From positions 1,116,001 to 1,180,000 of the forward strand of contig JAGKQI010000099.1 in NCBI GenBank assembly GCA_018806915.1: 64,000 bases of DNA, read 5' to 3'. The notes under the pieces were generated by a model. The model made no database searches, had not been told where the DNA came from, and worked only from the letters and a program-made list of their open reading frames with translations. Both the position numbers and the translations under genes were made by a program. Below are positions 18,562 to 28,622 of the stretch, one piece after another. The DNA is from Phytophthora colocasiae (Eukaryota > Oomycota > Peronosporomycetes > Peronosporales > Peronosporaceae). Numbering within the stretch: the first letter of the stretch is position 1; the number at the start of each line of letters is the position of its first letter.

Positions 18562-20337
18562 TCATTTATGTGGCTGCTCCTGTGTTTGTTGCCGACGAGG
18601 ACGCTCAACAAGTTGCCTGTCCTGGATCTCAAAGATACTTGAGAAGCACGGCGTGATTTCGTCCTCGTGGTGCGTGATCAGCACCATGTGTGTACGTTGC
18701 GCAGCGTGTTGACCAATTGCCTCAATCACTCGAAGTACATGAGCTCGGTTGAACGGGTCCAATCCGTGCGTGATCTCATCCAGAATCAACAGCTTCGGCT
18801 GTGCTGCCAGTGCTCGAGCAATCAGCACGAGTTTCTGCTCACCCTGAGAAAGCTCGGAGAGAGTGCGCGTCTTCACTGCATCTGGTAGCTCAAGCAAGTT
18901 CATGGCAAGTTTGGCAGCCTCTGAACTCTCCGCGTTGCTCTCAATGAGGCTAAAGGCCGTTTGTGTTTCTACTCCCTCGGCCTGAAGACTTTTGTGCAAG
19001 AGCTGGATATGCTGATCAGTAGAAATAGCTTCAAGTCGTGGCTTCGTGTGCGTAGTTGCGTCCGACTCAGAGGAGTACACTTGTTCCCCGACAACGAAGA
19101 CTTCACCTTCTGTAAGACCATGTCCTGGAGTCTGCATCAGCACCCGCATGAGGGAGCTCTTGCCTGAGCCATTAGGTCCAAGTAGAACCCAGTGTTCGTG
19201 GGTTTGGCGGACAAAATCGACCTCTTCGAGTAAAATTCTCTTGCGGTCGTACGAGATTGACACACCATTCAACTGGACGGCAGGTATATCCACTTTAATT
19301 TGTTCACCATCCTGGCAGTTGAAGAGCTGCTTGACGAGTGATACAAGATCCGCATCTTCCATTCTAACGCGCTTTCCGTACTCTTCATCGTAGAACTCCT
19401 TCAGTTTCTGCATCATGGCCTTGTTGCGAGCGTCATCTTCCTTGTCTTCGGGCCAAGCTACGACCTCGAATCCTTCCTCATTCCCCCCACCCTGCTTCAA
19501 AAGCACTGTGTGCGAGAAGATCTCTGGGAAAACCTGCTCGAGTCTGTTGGCAACTAGCAATACTTGTGTCTTGTAGGCAAACGCTTCGTGTTTGGCACCT
19601 GTAGTCTCCACCAACAGCCTTGTAAACCCCCTCGTCAACTGCCCAAGCATCCACTGCAACTGCCTCCTTGCCTTAACGTCCAACCCATCAAACGGTTGAT
19701 CCAGAATCAACACTGACGCTCTTGGCGTCTCCAATAGAGCCACTGCAAGCAAAAGCTTCCTCATTTCCCCCGTTGACAAGTGGTGCACTCGCTGTTCCCA
19801 CACAGGATACAGTCCGAGTCGCACAATGAGGTCCCTGGCTGTAGGTGATCCAATCCCACCGAGCACATCGGCCACCACACGGTGACCATTCTCCGCTACA
19901 AATTCCCGGTGGGCATCGAGACTGAGACTCGCCAGACGGCAAGAGGCTGGCAGTTCTCCCTTCGCTTGTTGTGCCTTGACATGATCCTGCAACTTCGCCA
20001 GGAACTGGGTCTTTCCGCTACCATTGAGCCCCACAAAGCAGTGCACGTCATCTGGGTACAATTGGTATCTCGGAGACAATGTAATGACGGACTCTGCAGT
20101 AGCAACAGGCTTCGAACGTCTTGGCGCAGCGCCGTTGCCAAGTAATGTACTGAACGGCCGTGTCACAATCGGGTTTTCTTGAATAACTCGGCTTCCAGAG
20201 AGCGTTGAGCGACGCAACAAAGTTCCAGAGGTGCGTCCTACACTCGGCAACACGATCAAATTCGCAGATACCCACTTCCATTGCCGTGGGGCGTACAACG
20301 AACGCCGCAACACAGCACCTGTCACTCGGAACGCCAT
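18562..20337 (-). CDS. Twin-ABC ATPase, probably mitochondrial (ModF/PhrA-like)
   Basis: About 591 residues from the ATG at 20337. The frame is open to another ATG at 20448, but the shorter form starts with MAFRVTGAVLRRSLYAPRQW, an Arg-rich amphipathic stretch that looks like a mitochondrial presequence. There are two ATP-binding cassettes and no membrane segments. The first has Walker A GLNGSGKTQF, signature LSTGEMRKLLLAVALLE and Walker B VLILDQPFDGLD. The second has GPNGSGKSS, LSQGEQKLVLIARAL and LLILDEITHGLD. The layout matches bacterial ModF/PhrA-type soluble ABC proteins rather than ABCF translation factors. The role is unknown. It is divergent from the ALDH gene. Confidence 0.82.
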   Translation of the reverse strand: MAFRVTGAVLRRSLYAPRQWKWVSANLIVLPSVGRTSGTLLRRSTLSGSRVIQENPIVTRPFSTLLGNGAAPRRSKPVATAESVITLSPRYQLYPDDVHCFVGLNGSGKTQFLAKLQDHVKAQQAKGELPASCRLASLSLDAHREFVAENGHRVVADVLGGIGSPTARDLIVRLGLYPVWEQRVHHLSTGEMRKLLLAVALLETPRASVLILDQPFDGLDVKARRQLQWMLGQLTRGFTRLLVETTGAKHEAFAYKTQVLLVANRLEQVFPEIFSHTVLLKQGGGNEEGFEVVAWPEDKEDDARNKAMMQKLKEFYDEEYGKRVRMEDADLVSLVKQLFNCQDGEQIKVDIPAVQLNGVSISYDRKRILLEEVDFVRQTHEHWVLLGPNGSGKSSLMRVLMQTPGHGLTEGEVFVVGEQVYSSESDATTHTKPRLEAISTDQHIQLLHKSLQAEGVETQTAFSLIESNAESSEAAKLAMNLLELPDAVKTRTLSELSQGEQKLVLIARALAAQPKLLILDEITHGLDPFNRAHVLRVIEAIGQHAAQRTHMVLITHHEDEITPCFSSIFEIQDRQLVERPRRQQTQEQPHK

Positions 20338-20465
20338 TGAGGACGAGGCGCAACTTAACTGCAACTTAATTAAAGTTGCTGCAATTTCCTTAAAGTTGCC
20401 AAATGAATCATTTCGCTGCACGTCTATTGCTAGCCCCACATTCAACATATCACTGAAGTATCACC

Positions 20466-21944
20466 ATGGCAGCACGTGTGGTCAAGTCCTTCATTAACGG
20501 CAAGTACGTGGCGCCCAAGGCCTCTGCGCAGAGTTTTACCCTACTAAATGCGACGACTCGCAAGCCCGAAACGTCCTTCACCGCTGCGGACAAAGCGCAG
20601 GTGGACGAAGCCGTCGGAGCTGCACGATCTGCCCAACAACATTGGAAACGTCTGAGCCCTGCTGAACGTGGCTCCATCCTCCGTAAGGCTGCGGACATCC
20701 TGACAGCCAATACGGACGAGATTGCAACACTGGAGACTATTGATACGGGCCGTCCCATTGCGGAAACGACAGTCACCGATGTGCTGAGTGCTACAGACTG
20801 TCTGAACTACTATGGCGGTGTTAGTCCGTCTGTGGGTGGACAACACTTGGAACTCACGGGAGGAAGTTGGGCGTACACTAAGAGAGAACCTCTAGGAGTT
20901 ACTGCAGGCATTGGAGCTTGGAACTACCCGTTGCAAAGTGCAGCGTGGAAGTCTGCACCAGCTTTGGCTTTCGGAAACTCCATGGTGTTTAAACCATCGG
21001 AAGAAACGCCACTTACAGCTCTGAAACTGGCTGAGGCGTACTTGGAAGCAGGTGTTCCTGAGGGAGTTTTCAATGTCGTCTTGGGGGCTGGAGAGACTGG
21101 ACAAGCTCTTGTGGAGCACAAGGATATCGCTAAAGTGTCGTTTACTGGATCTCTTGGCACTGGAAGGAACGTCTACGCTGGAGCAGCCAAGGACTTGAAG
21201 AAGGTGACGATGGAACTGGGAGGTAAGAGTCCGTTGATCGTCTTTGACGACGCGGATATCGAGCAAGCAGTGGCTGGAGCTATGATGGGCAACTGGTACT
21301 CGTCTGGTCAAGTGTGCTCTAACGGTACGAGGGTTTTCGTGCAGAGGAAGATCTTCGACAAGTTTGTGCAGCGTATGCACGAACGCACTCTGAAGCTGCG
21401 TATCGGAGACCCGTTGGACCCTTCGACGGACATTGGACCAATGATCCACGAGAAGCACATGAAGTTGGTGCAGAGTTACATTGAGAAGGGAGTGGCGGAA
21501 GGTGCAAACTTGCTCAAGGGAGGAGGTGAACGCATCATGCCGTCGGAAACTACCAAGGACGGCTTCTTCTTGACCCCAGCCATCTTCGTTGACTGCAAGG
21601 ACGACATGACTATTGTTCGTGAGGAAATCTTCGGTATGGTCATGTGCATCCTTCCGTTCGACACGGAGGAGGAGGTCCTGGCTCGTGCGAACGACACGAT
21701 CTTCGGTCTCTCGGCTGGTGTCTTCACGAAGGATATCACTCGTGCTCATCGTATGATCGGCGAGCTCCAGGCGGGTACTACTTGGATCAACAACTACAAT
21801 CTGGCGCCTGTGGAGACCCCGTGGGGTGGCTACAAGAAGTCTGGAGTTGGTCGTGAGAATGGACTGGCTGGTATTGACTCGTGGACGCAGCTCAAGTCGG
21901 TGTACGTCGAGATGAACGAGGTCTGGTGCCCCTACGCCAAGTAA
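20466..21944 (+). CDS. Aldehyde dehydrogenase, betaine-aldehyde/ALDH9 type
   Basis: An intronless gene of 492 residues, standard for ALDH. Visible elements are the NAD-binding GAWNYPLQ and FKPSEETPL blocks, FTGSLGTG, the general base in VTMELGGKSPL (Glu250), the nucleophile in SSGQVCSNGTRVFV (Cys284) and the C-terminal NNYNLAPVETPWGGYKKSG block. The SNGTRVFV context after the Cys is typical of betaine aldehyde and 4-trimethylaminobutyraldehyde dehydrogenases, which make glycine betaine or a carnitine precursor. The exact substrate cannot be read from sequence. There is no evident targeting peptide. It shares a short divergent promoter with the twin-ABC gene. Confidence 0.92.
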   Translation: MAARVVKSFINGKYVAPKASAQSFTLLNATTRKPETSFTAADKAQVDEAVGAARSAQQHWKRLSPAERGSILRKAADILTANTDEIATLETIDTGRPIAETTVTDVLSATDCLNYYGGVSPSVGGQHLELTGGSWAYTKREPLGVTAGIGAWNYPLQSAAWKSAPALAFGNSMVFKPSEETPLTALKLAEAYLEAGVPEGVFNVVLGAGETGQALVEHKDIAKVSFTGSLGTGRNVYAGAAKDLKKVTMELGGKSPLIVFDDADIEQAVAGAMMGNWYSSGQVCSNGTRVFVQRKIFDKFVQRMHERTLKLRIGDPLDPSTDIGPMIHEKHMKLVQSYIEKGVAEGANLLKGGGERIMPSETTKDGFFLTPAIFVDCKDDMTIVREEIFGMVMCILPFDTEEEVLARANDTIFGLSAGVFTKDITRAHRMIGELQAGTTWINNYNLAPVETPWGGYKKSGVGRENGLAGIDSWTQLKSVYVEMNEVWCPYAK

Positions 21945-22035
21945 GTCGAGCCATTTGGGATGGTTAAATGCTGAAAAAGGTGTTGGGATCTGTGCGTTGT
22001 TTGCTTTATCTTGTGTTTATGATCATGTAGATTCC

Positions 22036-23353
22036 CTAAAAAGTGTACTCAGTGAAGTCGGCAGCTTCTTCTCGTCGCATTTGGCTGCTTTTTCCTGTAA
22101 ACGAAGGTGGAACTTGTGTCTTTGGAGCGCTACTACCACTGAAAGCAAGAGCCAGGAAGTCCACATTACCACAACTGCTAGTACCTGGGTAGGGCGGTGG
22201 AGGAGGAAGTGGAGAAGGATCTACTGGTTCGTCAAAGTCTGGAGCCGATGGCGGATACAACGAGCCCACCGGAGGCAGCAAGCAGGTGACACTGGACAGT
22301 TGAGATTGATCTGGAAAAGACACCGCTTTGGGCGAATTCATCTCGATATCAACCACCGCCTTTGCAGGGGTCAGTAACGAGGCAGAACCGCTCGTTCCCG
22401 CTGTAGTTTTCACGTCAGGGGAGAGTGAAATGTGGCCAATGCACATTTCACAGAACGAGGCGGTCATCGGGTTCATGTACGTGCATTGACCGCAGCTCCA
22501 GCTCCCAGTCGTGTCGTTAGGATCAAGTTGCGTGGGTTCTCCGAGTTCGACAGCATATGATGTTTGGTCTGTGACCAATTCACCTTCAACGGCGTGATCT
22601 TCTTCGACTGTATGGGCTTCAACAGCGTCAGGTTCAACTTGACACTGAGTGCTTCCTTGCAAACTCAGTAACGCAGTAGCTGCTGCTCCATTGTCGTAGC
22701 TGTTGGACGTATCTGTATTGCTGTGGCTGTAGTAGTTTCCCTGGTAGTTTGTCGCCAAGCTCTCATCGTAGGAAGGTGGGGCGTAGTCTGTCTGATCATA
22801 GTATTGGGCAGATTCTGACGTAGTATCACTGGACGAGTAGATATACCCACTCGAATAGTAATCTTGCTCGGTCTCTGTCGTAGTAGTTTCTGCCCAGTCC
22901 TGAGTCGTAGTTTCGCTTCCTGGGGTGAGTGAAGGACGCACTGTAGCGTAGTATTCTTCGTAGCCGTAGTTTGGCACTACCTCGTGGTGAACCGTTTGAT
23001 CCAGAACTTGTTGAATGGCAAGTTTCAACCGACCAGGAACCTCCAATCTGTTACAACAATCAGTGAGAATTACACTCATTTTCAGCTCCAAAAGCTCCAA
23101 ACGTACGCTTGCCATTCCGTAGTTTCTCGTCTTGCACTTCTCAGATCCCCAGCAGTCTGGAACCAATGCTTACTACATCATCACGAACGATTAGTAGAGT
23201 TTATTGGATAGTTTTTCGACTAGAAACGTACTGAACGAGGTAGTCACAGATCTTCTGAAGCTGTTCATGGCTCGGGGCTTTACCCATCTGCTCTGCAGCC
23301 ATCCAAACGACTGAATCTGTGGGCGTCTCGTCGGTCACTGTCCATGAGCTCAT
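22036..23353 (-). CDS. Protein with RanBP2-type zinc finger and Pro-rich region
   Basis: Three exons (23353-23232, 23172-23107, 23047-22036) give 399 residues. Both introns are 59 bp with GTACGT donors, and intron 1 has a CTAATC branch-like site. The N-terminal 75 residues are conserved-looking helices (HEQLQKICDYLV, GRLKLAIQQVLDQTV). A Tyr/Ser/Thr-rich disordered stretch contains a PPSY motif. One RanBP2 finger follows (GSWSCGQCTYMNPMTASFCE then MC), and the tail is Pro-rich (PPPPPYPG). Such fingers bind ubiquitin or single-stranded RNA. The PPSY motif could bind WW domains. The function is unknown. The 5' exon assignment is my splice inference. Confidence 0.72.
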
Positions 23354-23685
23354 CTGTGAGTTTCAAGAAATGAACTTTACACACAATTTGTCAACTCTTG
23401 CTATGAATAGGGAAGGCATCAGCATCAGATATCGAGTTCCAATAGTTTTCTAGCCAATGCGAACGAGGAAGATCCTTCATAGAGACGATATCATGTTGGA
23501 AGAGGCTGTACTACTCGAATGAAGTCTTTTGCCTTCCATTTCGATGCCTTTGACCATCCAGCCAACCCTGAAAATCCCTTCCATCAAATTCTCTTGATTT
23601 CCTTCCACTTCGTCTTTTCATTATCCAATTTGCCATCGAGAGAGCACTTCAAACACCTTTCCTAAGGATCCCAAACTACTCGACT
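23354..23685. other. Divergent intergenic region upstream of acyltransferase A
   Basis: No gene seen. It contains the initiator at 23618-23631. Confidence 0.5.
23618..23631 (+). promoter_or_regulatory. Oomycete initiator (INR) motif
   Basis: TCATTATCCAATTT matches TCATTYYNCAWTTT at 13 of 14 positions. It lies 55-68 bp upstream of the acyltransferase A ATG and supports that this copy is, or was, transcribed. Confidence 0.6.
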
Positions 23686-25293
23686 ATGAGTACTGATAAC
23701 GATTCTGGTAGTCGCGTATCTCTACGAGGTGTTGAACGAATGGTTACTGCAGTTGACGGTGTGTCAACCAAGATTGCACATGTGATGGTAGTACGAGGTG
23801 ATACTACGACACTACTCCGATTCCTACCGACGGCTGTGATGAACACTTTCAATCTACATCCTCGAATGCGAGCGCTTGAGCTCAAAGACCAATTGTTCAC
23901 GGCGGAGATCCAATCCCCCGTTACTATGGCAACACTGAACAAGCTATTGAACGTCCGGATGTTGACACCTGCAGACTATGGAGACGGTAGTCCTACAAGT
24001 TGGCAAACGTTCGTGGAAAGGGAATGCGCTCAAGGTTTCGATCGGTACTACCAACTACCGTTCTACCTTTGTGTGTGGGTGGCTAAACGCAAGGACACAG
24101 CTCGACTCATGCTTTTCTCGGATCAGTACATGTCCGACGGGTTTTCAGGCGCAGTAGTGCTCAACTGCATTCTGGAACAAGTGTCGACACTCGCAAGGGA
24201 GAATCAAAGCTCGATCATGAACGAGTTCCCACTACGTCCTTCACTCTACCGCATGTGGTTGGGTAGAATCACCTGGGCGAAGCCTGTCTTGAAAGGGACC
24301 AACGCCATCTTCGGACGTCGTATCTTCCGAGGCAACGCACACAAATTCTCCCCACTCGTTCCAGCTCGTGAAGATCAAAAGGACCTTGCTGTTCCTCCAG
24401 TAGCCAATTCTACCCGAGCTTTATTCGCTGATGGAGAGCCCAAGTGTATGCGTGACGCATTGGCTAAATGCAAAAAGGAAGGTGTAACTCTCAATGGAGT
24501 AGTCGTAGTTGTCGCTCTACTTGCGTTCTACCGTGAACGTAGTGGCAAAGAGCAACGTGGTCGTTTCAATCCCTTCCGGATCGTCCTGGACGTCGAGTGT
24601 AACATGAGGCGTCGAGTGCAACATCCGGCCGAAGAAGACCAAGTGGGCATGTACACAGCCACTACTGACCTCGACTGGCTCAATTCCGAAGGGGTTGACA
24701 TGTTAACAACGGGTTTCTGGGATCTAGCTGGTCGTGCCAGTCGGGAGATCGAAGCGAACCTCAAGAACACAATGACAATGGCTCTACCAACCATCACAGC
24801 CGACCAGAAACTCAATGCTCAAATGGATCCATCCTTCTTGAAGAAAATTCGCGTTGCTCACTCCATCACAGCTGATGTCGGAGTGGCTCAATTGCTCCAG
24901 TATTCGTTCGAGAAACACCACGCGTTGGCTGTAAGTTGTGACACAGATAGTCGACGTGGGCTTTTAGCTTACCGTAAAACTCGTCAAGTGATTTTACCAT
25001 CGGACAGTGAGAGCGATTTGGTCTGTTTGTGGCGTCTCGAAAGTACGAATTCAACGCCGCACAACGTTTTATCGGTCGAGAGTCTGCACATGTTCAAGGC
25101 GTTGCCACATCTCGCCCCGTCCGCTACCTTTTTCCTCTCTTCAGTGAATTCGTTCGGATATTCCATGGCGCACAAGGTGGAGGATGAAATGGGGAAGAAT
25201 TTGTTCACGACGTTCGTACTGCTTTGTGAGACTTTGGGGAGTATTGGGGAGAATGAAAACCTCACCGAAGTCCTCGCACGACTGGAAGAGTAA
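23686..25293 (+). CDS. Condensation/PapA-like acyltransferase, copy A (motif His replaced)
   Basis: An intronless gene of 535 residues with the layout of the chloramphenicol acetyltransferase-like (condensation domain, PapA, alcohol acyltransferase) superfamily. The N-terminal half has FDRYYQLPFYLCVW and FSDQYMSDGFSGAVVLN. The C-terminal half has NMRRRVQHPAEEDQVGMYT, and near the end SVNSFGYSMAHK. The family motif H-x-x-x-D-G is HYMSDG in paralogues B and C, but here reads QYMSDG (Gln147). That removes the expected catalytic base, so this copy may be inactive or repurposed. It has a unique insert of about 35 residues near residue 410. It is the only copy of the four with an uninterrupted frame. 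The substrate is unknown. Confidence 0.75.
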   Translation: MSTDNDSGSRVSLRGVERMVTAVDGVSTKIAHVMVVRGDTTTLLRFLPTAVMNTFNLHPRMRALELKDQLFTAEIQSPVTMATLNKLLNVRMLTPADYGDGSPTSWQTFVERECAQGFDRYYQLPFYLCVWVAKRKDTARLMLFSDQYMSDGFSGAVVLNCILEQVSTLARENQSSIMNEFPLRPSLYRMWLGRITWAKPVLKGTNAIFGRRIFRGNAHKFSPLVPAREDQKDLAVPPVANSTRALFADGEPKCMRDALAKCKKEGVTLNGVVVVVALLAFYRERSGKEQRGRFNPFRIVLDVECNMRRRVQHPAEEDQVGMYTATTDLDWLNSEGVDMLTTGFWDLAGRASREIEANLKNTMTMALPTITADQKLNAQMDPSFLKKIRVAHSITADVGVAQLLQYSFEKHHALAVSCDTDSRRGLLAYRKTRQVILPSDSESDLVCLWRLESTNSTPHNVLSVESLHMFKALPHLAPSATFFLSSVNSFGYSMAHKVEDEMGKNLFTTFVLLCETLGSIGENENLTEVLARLEE

Positions 25294-25490
25294 GACGGTA
25301 TTTGCTACATCCATTCAACACTTGACATTACTTCCTTTAACAACTAAGACAATTACATTCGTCACATAATTTCTACTAGACTAGGAGCTTGAAAACTCTT
25401 CCGGGCTGTCGATTCTTCCCCGTAGTTGCAGTTTGCGATCAGGATCATTCGGCAGTCGTGGTAGAACACTGTTTGGTTTGTGAGGCCAAC

Positions 25491-25842
25491 TGTAGTAGGT
25501 CGGGGACACACAAGGAAACAACACTCAGTACGTGGGAGCTGGAACTCCCCAAGTCTACCAACATGTACTATGATGGTGCTTTAATCCTTGCAGTCCTTGT
25601 GCTCTACTCAGAACACATCCCGAAGCTTTTGCTCTACTGAGAGCAAGTTCAGAAGTGAGAGTAAATCTCAAACTGTCCTTGGCCTAATTGTCTCTAGCCA
25701 GTTCTTGTAGTCAACTAGACCACACGTTGTGGCTTCCATTCGCGTCTTACCTGCCCTAGCCCAGGCAGTCCAGGAAGAGGATGGAAGCTTGCGAAGCTTG
25801 ATACTAACAGGGTAAGGTCTGTAGAGGCCGCAGCCCACTACA
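25491..25842. repeat. Left LTR of the non-autonomous element
   Basis: Begins TGTAGTAGGTCGGGG and ends CAGCCCACTACA. Confidence 0.88.
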
Positions 25843-26424
25843 TTGCCTCCCAAAGCTTCGCATAGCGACATCATGGCCATTCTTGAGCTGCCGCGATCTT
25901 GGTGTCCTTGTGAACCGTCTTGTCCTGCCGGGATGCTGTTCGCCTAGCGAAGTCGCCTTGTCCTCCCAGTGTCGTGGCTCACCGCTCTCCAGGAGCTGTC
26001 GTGATCCTCATCAAACACCATCGGGGAATTACCAGACTCACACGGCCAAACTTGTCCAGGCCTTCGAACCTCAGCGTGATCACTGCACACAGCGCTACAC
26101 TCTAGCCATATTGGCCTTCAAACTGAGTTGCTGCCTCCAGCCAGAGCACAGCAGAGCTCCACGACGCGCACTCGCCTAGTAGGAGCAGGAACACCATACA
26201 CACTCGTGTACTGGCATTCACTCCACCACACACGGGTGAGCTCCAGACTTTTCCGCACACGCCGTAACTTGTTCTTGTACGACATCTTGACGCTTCACAC
26301 GGTTTCAATTCCATGGTTCTCTTTACACACATCTCCATGATGCTGCAACTTGAGCTTGCACACGTCATCTACCGCTGCGTCTTCACTTGTACTCGTTTCC
26401 ATGACGTTACTCCACGTACTACTG

Positions 26425-26760
26425 GTAGTCTTGCCCGCGTCACACGACGCTGCCATTGTTCTTCTACTTGTACACGTCACTGGACGCACTTGTACTACAC
26501 TTGCTTACGTCACTCGACGTTTCTCCAAGCGCATGCACTCACACACGTCACTCGACGTTGCTTCGTGCACTTCACCTTGCACTGCATACGTCACCCGACG
26601 TCACTGCGTGCCTCACTTGTACTGCACACGTCACTCGACGTTGCTCTCACACACGCCACACGGCGTTGCCTCAAGATCTGCACTTCATCTTGTTCTGCAC
26701 TCGCCACTCGACGATGCTGCTCGCACTCGCTCACGTCACTTGACGTTGCGTCACGTACTC
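26425..26760. repeat. Degenerate minisatellite inside the LTR element
   Basis: About nine variants of ACGTCACTCGACGTTGC occur at irregular 25-50 bp spacing. Each unit contains a small inverted pair (ACGTC and GACGT). The long open frames here are a by-product of the repeat. Confidence 0.65.
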
Positions 26761-27224
26761 ATGTACGCACACGTTGCTTTACCAGAGGTGCTACCCCCCA
26801 TCCAGTCGGAGCACAGCTCCATGACGCCACGTATTCAGGTAAGAGAAAGAGCTGGATCATCGGACACACTCGTGTTCCGGCGTTTACTCCATCCACTCGG
26901 ACAGGCTCCAACTCCAACGCCACCACGACGTTCCCGCACACGCCGTCAGTTCCTTGGCATACGCCTTCTCGACGTTGCCGCACATGCCTTCACTTCCTCG
27001 AGCAGGCCACGCGCCGCTAGCTGCCTTAGACACATTCATTGTCTTCGCACAGCACTCCCAGCACTCCTACAGGCAGTGATAGGTTAGCAACAATAATCGT
27101 TATCCCAACATGTATAGATAATCGTTGCTCATCTCAATGTGCGCCTCCCCGGGCACTAAAGTTAACTGTGTAGTTAACCTGTACTCAACTTGTGCGCCAC
27201 CTCCCCGGGCACTAAAGTTAACTT

Positions 27225-27581
27225 TGTAGTAGGTCGGGGACACACAAGGAAACAACACTCAGTACGTGGGAGCTGGAACTCCCCAAGTCTACCAACATGT
27301 ACTATGATGGTGCTTTAATCCTTGCAGTCCTTGTGCTCTAAAGTACTCAGAACACATCCCGAAGCTTTTGCTCTACTGAGAGCAAGTTCAGAAGTGAGAG
27401 TAAATCTCAAACTGTCCTTGGCCTAATTGTCTCTAGCCAGTTCTTGTAGTCAACTAGACCACACGTTGTGGCTTCCATTCGCGTCTTACCTGCCCTAGCC
27501 CAGGCAGTCCAGGAAGAGGATGGAAGCTTGCGAAGCTTGATACTAACAGGGTAAGGTCTGTAGAGGCCGCAGCCCACTACA
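27225..27581. repeat. Right LTR of the non-autonomous element
   Basis: Same termini as the left LTR, with an AAAGT-type 5-bp insertion near 27340. Confidence 0.88.
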
Positions 27582-28028
27582 CCAACCAACGGGTCCGTGG
27601 GGGCCGTGAGGATATCCCCTTTGAGATGGAAAAGGGATTCTACCTCGATGACGGGGTACACCTACGTCTTGATCTTCTCCGTGACTTCCAGGAGCCGACC
27701 CCGACCAAAAGTGAGATTGAGCTGTAGGGATCTTCATCAAGAGAACAACCACAAAGGCTGTGAAGGTGCTGGAGAAAAGCCTCATCTTGACCACGATATC
27801 GCTTGGTGACTTGCTTGTCGATTTGGGAATGACACTAACGATGTTTCCGATGGCTCAACGTGGCTTCGTCCTCTGCGAAATGAATATATGAGGACGAAAT
27901 CGTATGAATCCTAAGCAAAAAAACAATCTTCATCACCTTATCCGAAATAATTAGAAGGGATTCATACTTGTAGGATTCTGTCCTTCCACAATCGAAAACC
28001 CAACCAAACGTGATCTGTCTACCGAGCC
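27582..28028. other. Right flank of LTR element; no gene recognised
   Basis: The frame left of the element continues in phase to the right of the target duplication for several codons, but the translation resembles nothing known. The last 100 bp are the promoter region of the secreted-protein gene at 28029. Confidence 0.4.
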
Positions 28029-28622
28029 ATGAAGCTCATCCGCCACTTTCTCGTCTGTGTAGCAGCACTCGTGGTCACAACTTCATCCACCATCTCAGCT
28101 GTTAACCCGATTTCATTACGATCAAGAAGTGATGAAGCAGTTCCCAGCTTCATCCGTGACTCTAATGAAGGAGGTGAAAAGAACGGCAAACACGCTGATT
28201 CTTCCGACGATTCCGTGGACGGCGTGTTGTCTGCTCTTGCTCTAGAGTTTAAGGCTGTTGAGGTCGGCCTAGCAGTTGAAGTCGACAGTGATCAAGTCCT
28301 CGATAATGATGCAGGCGACGATATCAATGAGAACCTCAACGACTTTAATCTGTTGAGCTACGATCGACAACTGAGAGGTTCAACGGAGGAGAAAACGACT
28401 CTGGCCAAGACACCGAAGACTACAGCCAAGCCGTCGACATCGAAACGTGCAACAACTTTGAAAACATCAACGACTCCCAAACCAACAAAACCTACGCGCA
28501 CACATTCGCCATCGACAACTCCGACACCGACTCCGACAATAGTCGACCCAGAGCCGACGGATATTCCGGCTTTGACTCCAACAGTGTACCTCAAGTCCTG
28601 TTGCGAATTTAATGTTAACTAG
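28029..28622 (+). CDS. Secreted Thr/Pro-rich protein with RxLR-like motif
   Basis: 197 residues. Residues 1-24 are a clear signal peptide (basic MKLIRH, then VCVAALVVTTSS). An acidic, Ser/Asp-rich region follows. RQLR lies at residues 113-116 in the context LLSYDRQLRGSTEE, and a Thr/Pro-rich mucin-like tail ends in YLKSCCEFNVN. RQLR with Glu nearby recalls the RXLR host-targeting motif, but it sits far from the signal peptide and the tail looks like that of a cell-wall-associated protein. The neighbour at 29424 has the same layout (acidic region, then Y-N/D-R-x-LR), so the two may be diverged tandem duplicates. No enzymatic domain is visible. Confidence 0.65.
   Translation: MKLIRHFLVCVAALVVTTSSTISAVNPISLRSRSDEAVPSFIRDSNEGGEKNGKHADSSDDSVDGVLSALALEFKAVEVGLAVEVDSDQVLDNDAGDDINENLNDFNLLSYDRQLRGSTEEKTTLAKTPKTTAKPSTSKRATTLKTSTTPKPTKPTRTHSPSTTPTPTPTIVDPEPTDIPALTPTVYLKSCCEFNVN

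Larger units (their letters stand above)
25491..27581. mobile_element. Small non-autonomous LTR retroelement
   Basis: Two direct repeats (25491-25842, 352 bp; 27225-27581, 357 bp) begin TGTAGT and end ACTACA, and are flanked by the 5-bp target duplication CCAAC (25486-25490 and 27582-27586). The LTRs are nearly identical, the clearest difference being a 5-bp insertion in the right one. The 1.38-kb interior has no gag or pol motif, only repeat-derived open frames. Just before the right LTR a block containing CTCCCCGGGCACTAAAGTTA is present twice. The element must rely on proteins made elsewhere. Confidence 0.88.

Noticed and set aside
26313..27087. Two long overlapping open frames (over 230 codons) inside the small LTR element
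   Set aside because: Their Cys/His/Thr-rich translation comes from the degenerate ACGTCAC minisatellite. No gag or pol motif is present in any frame.
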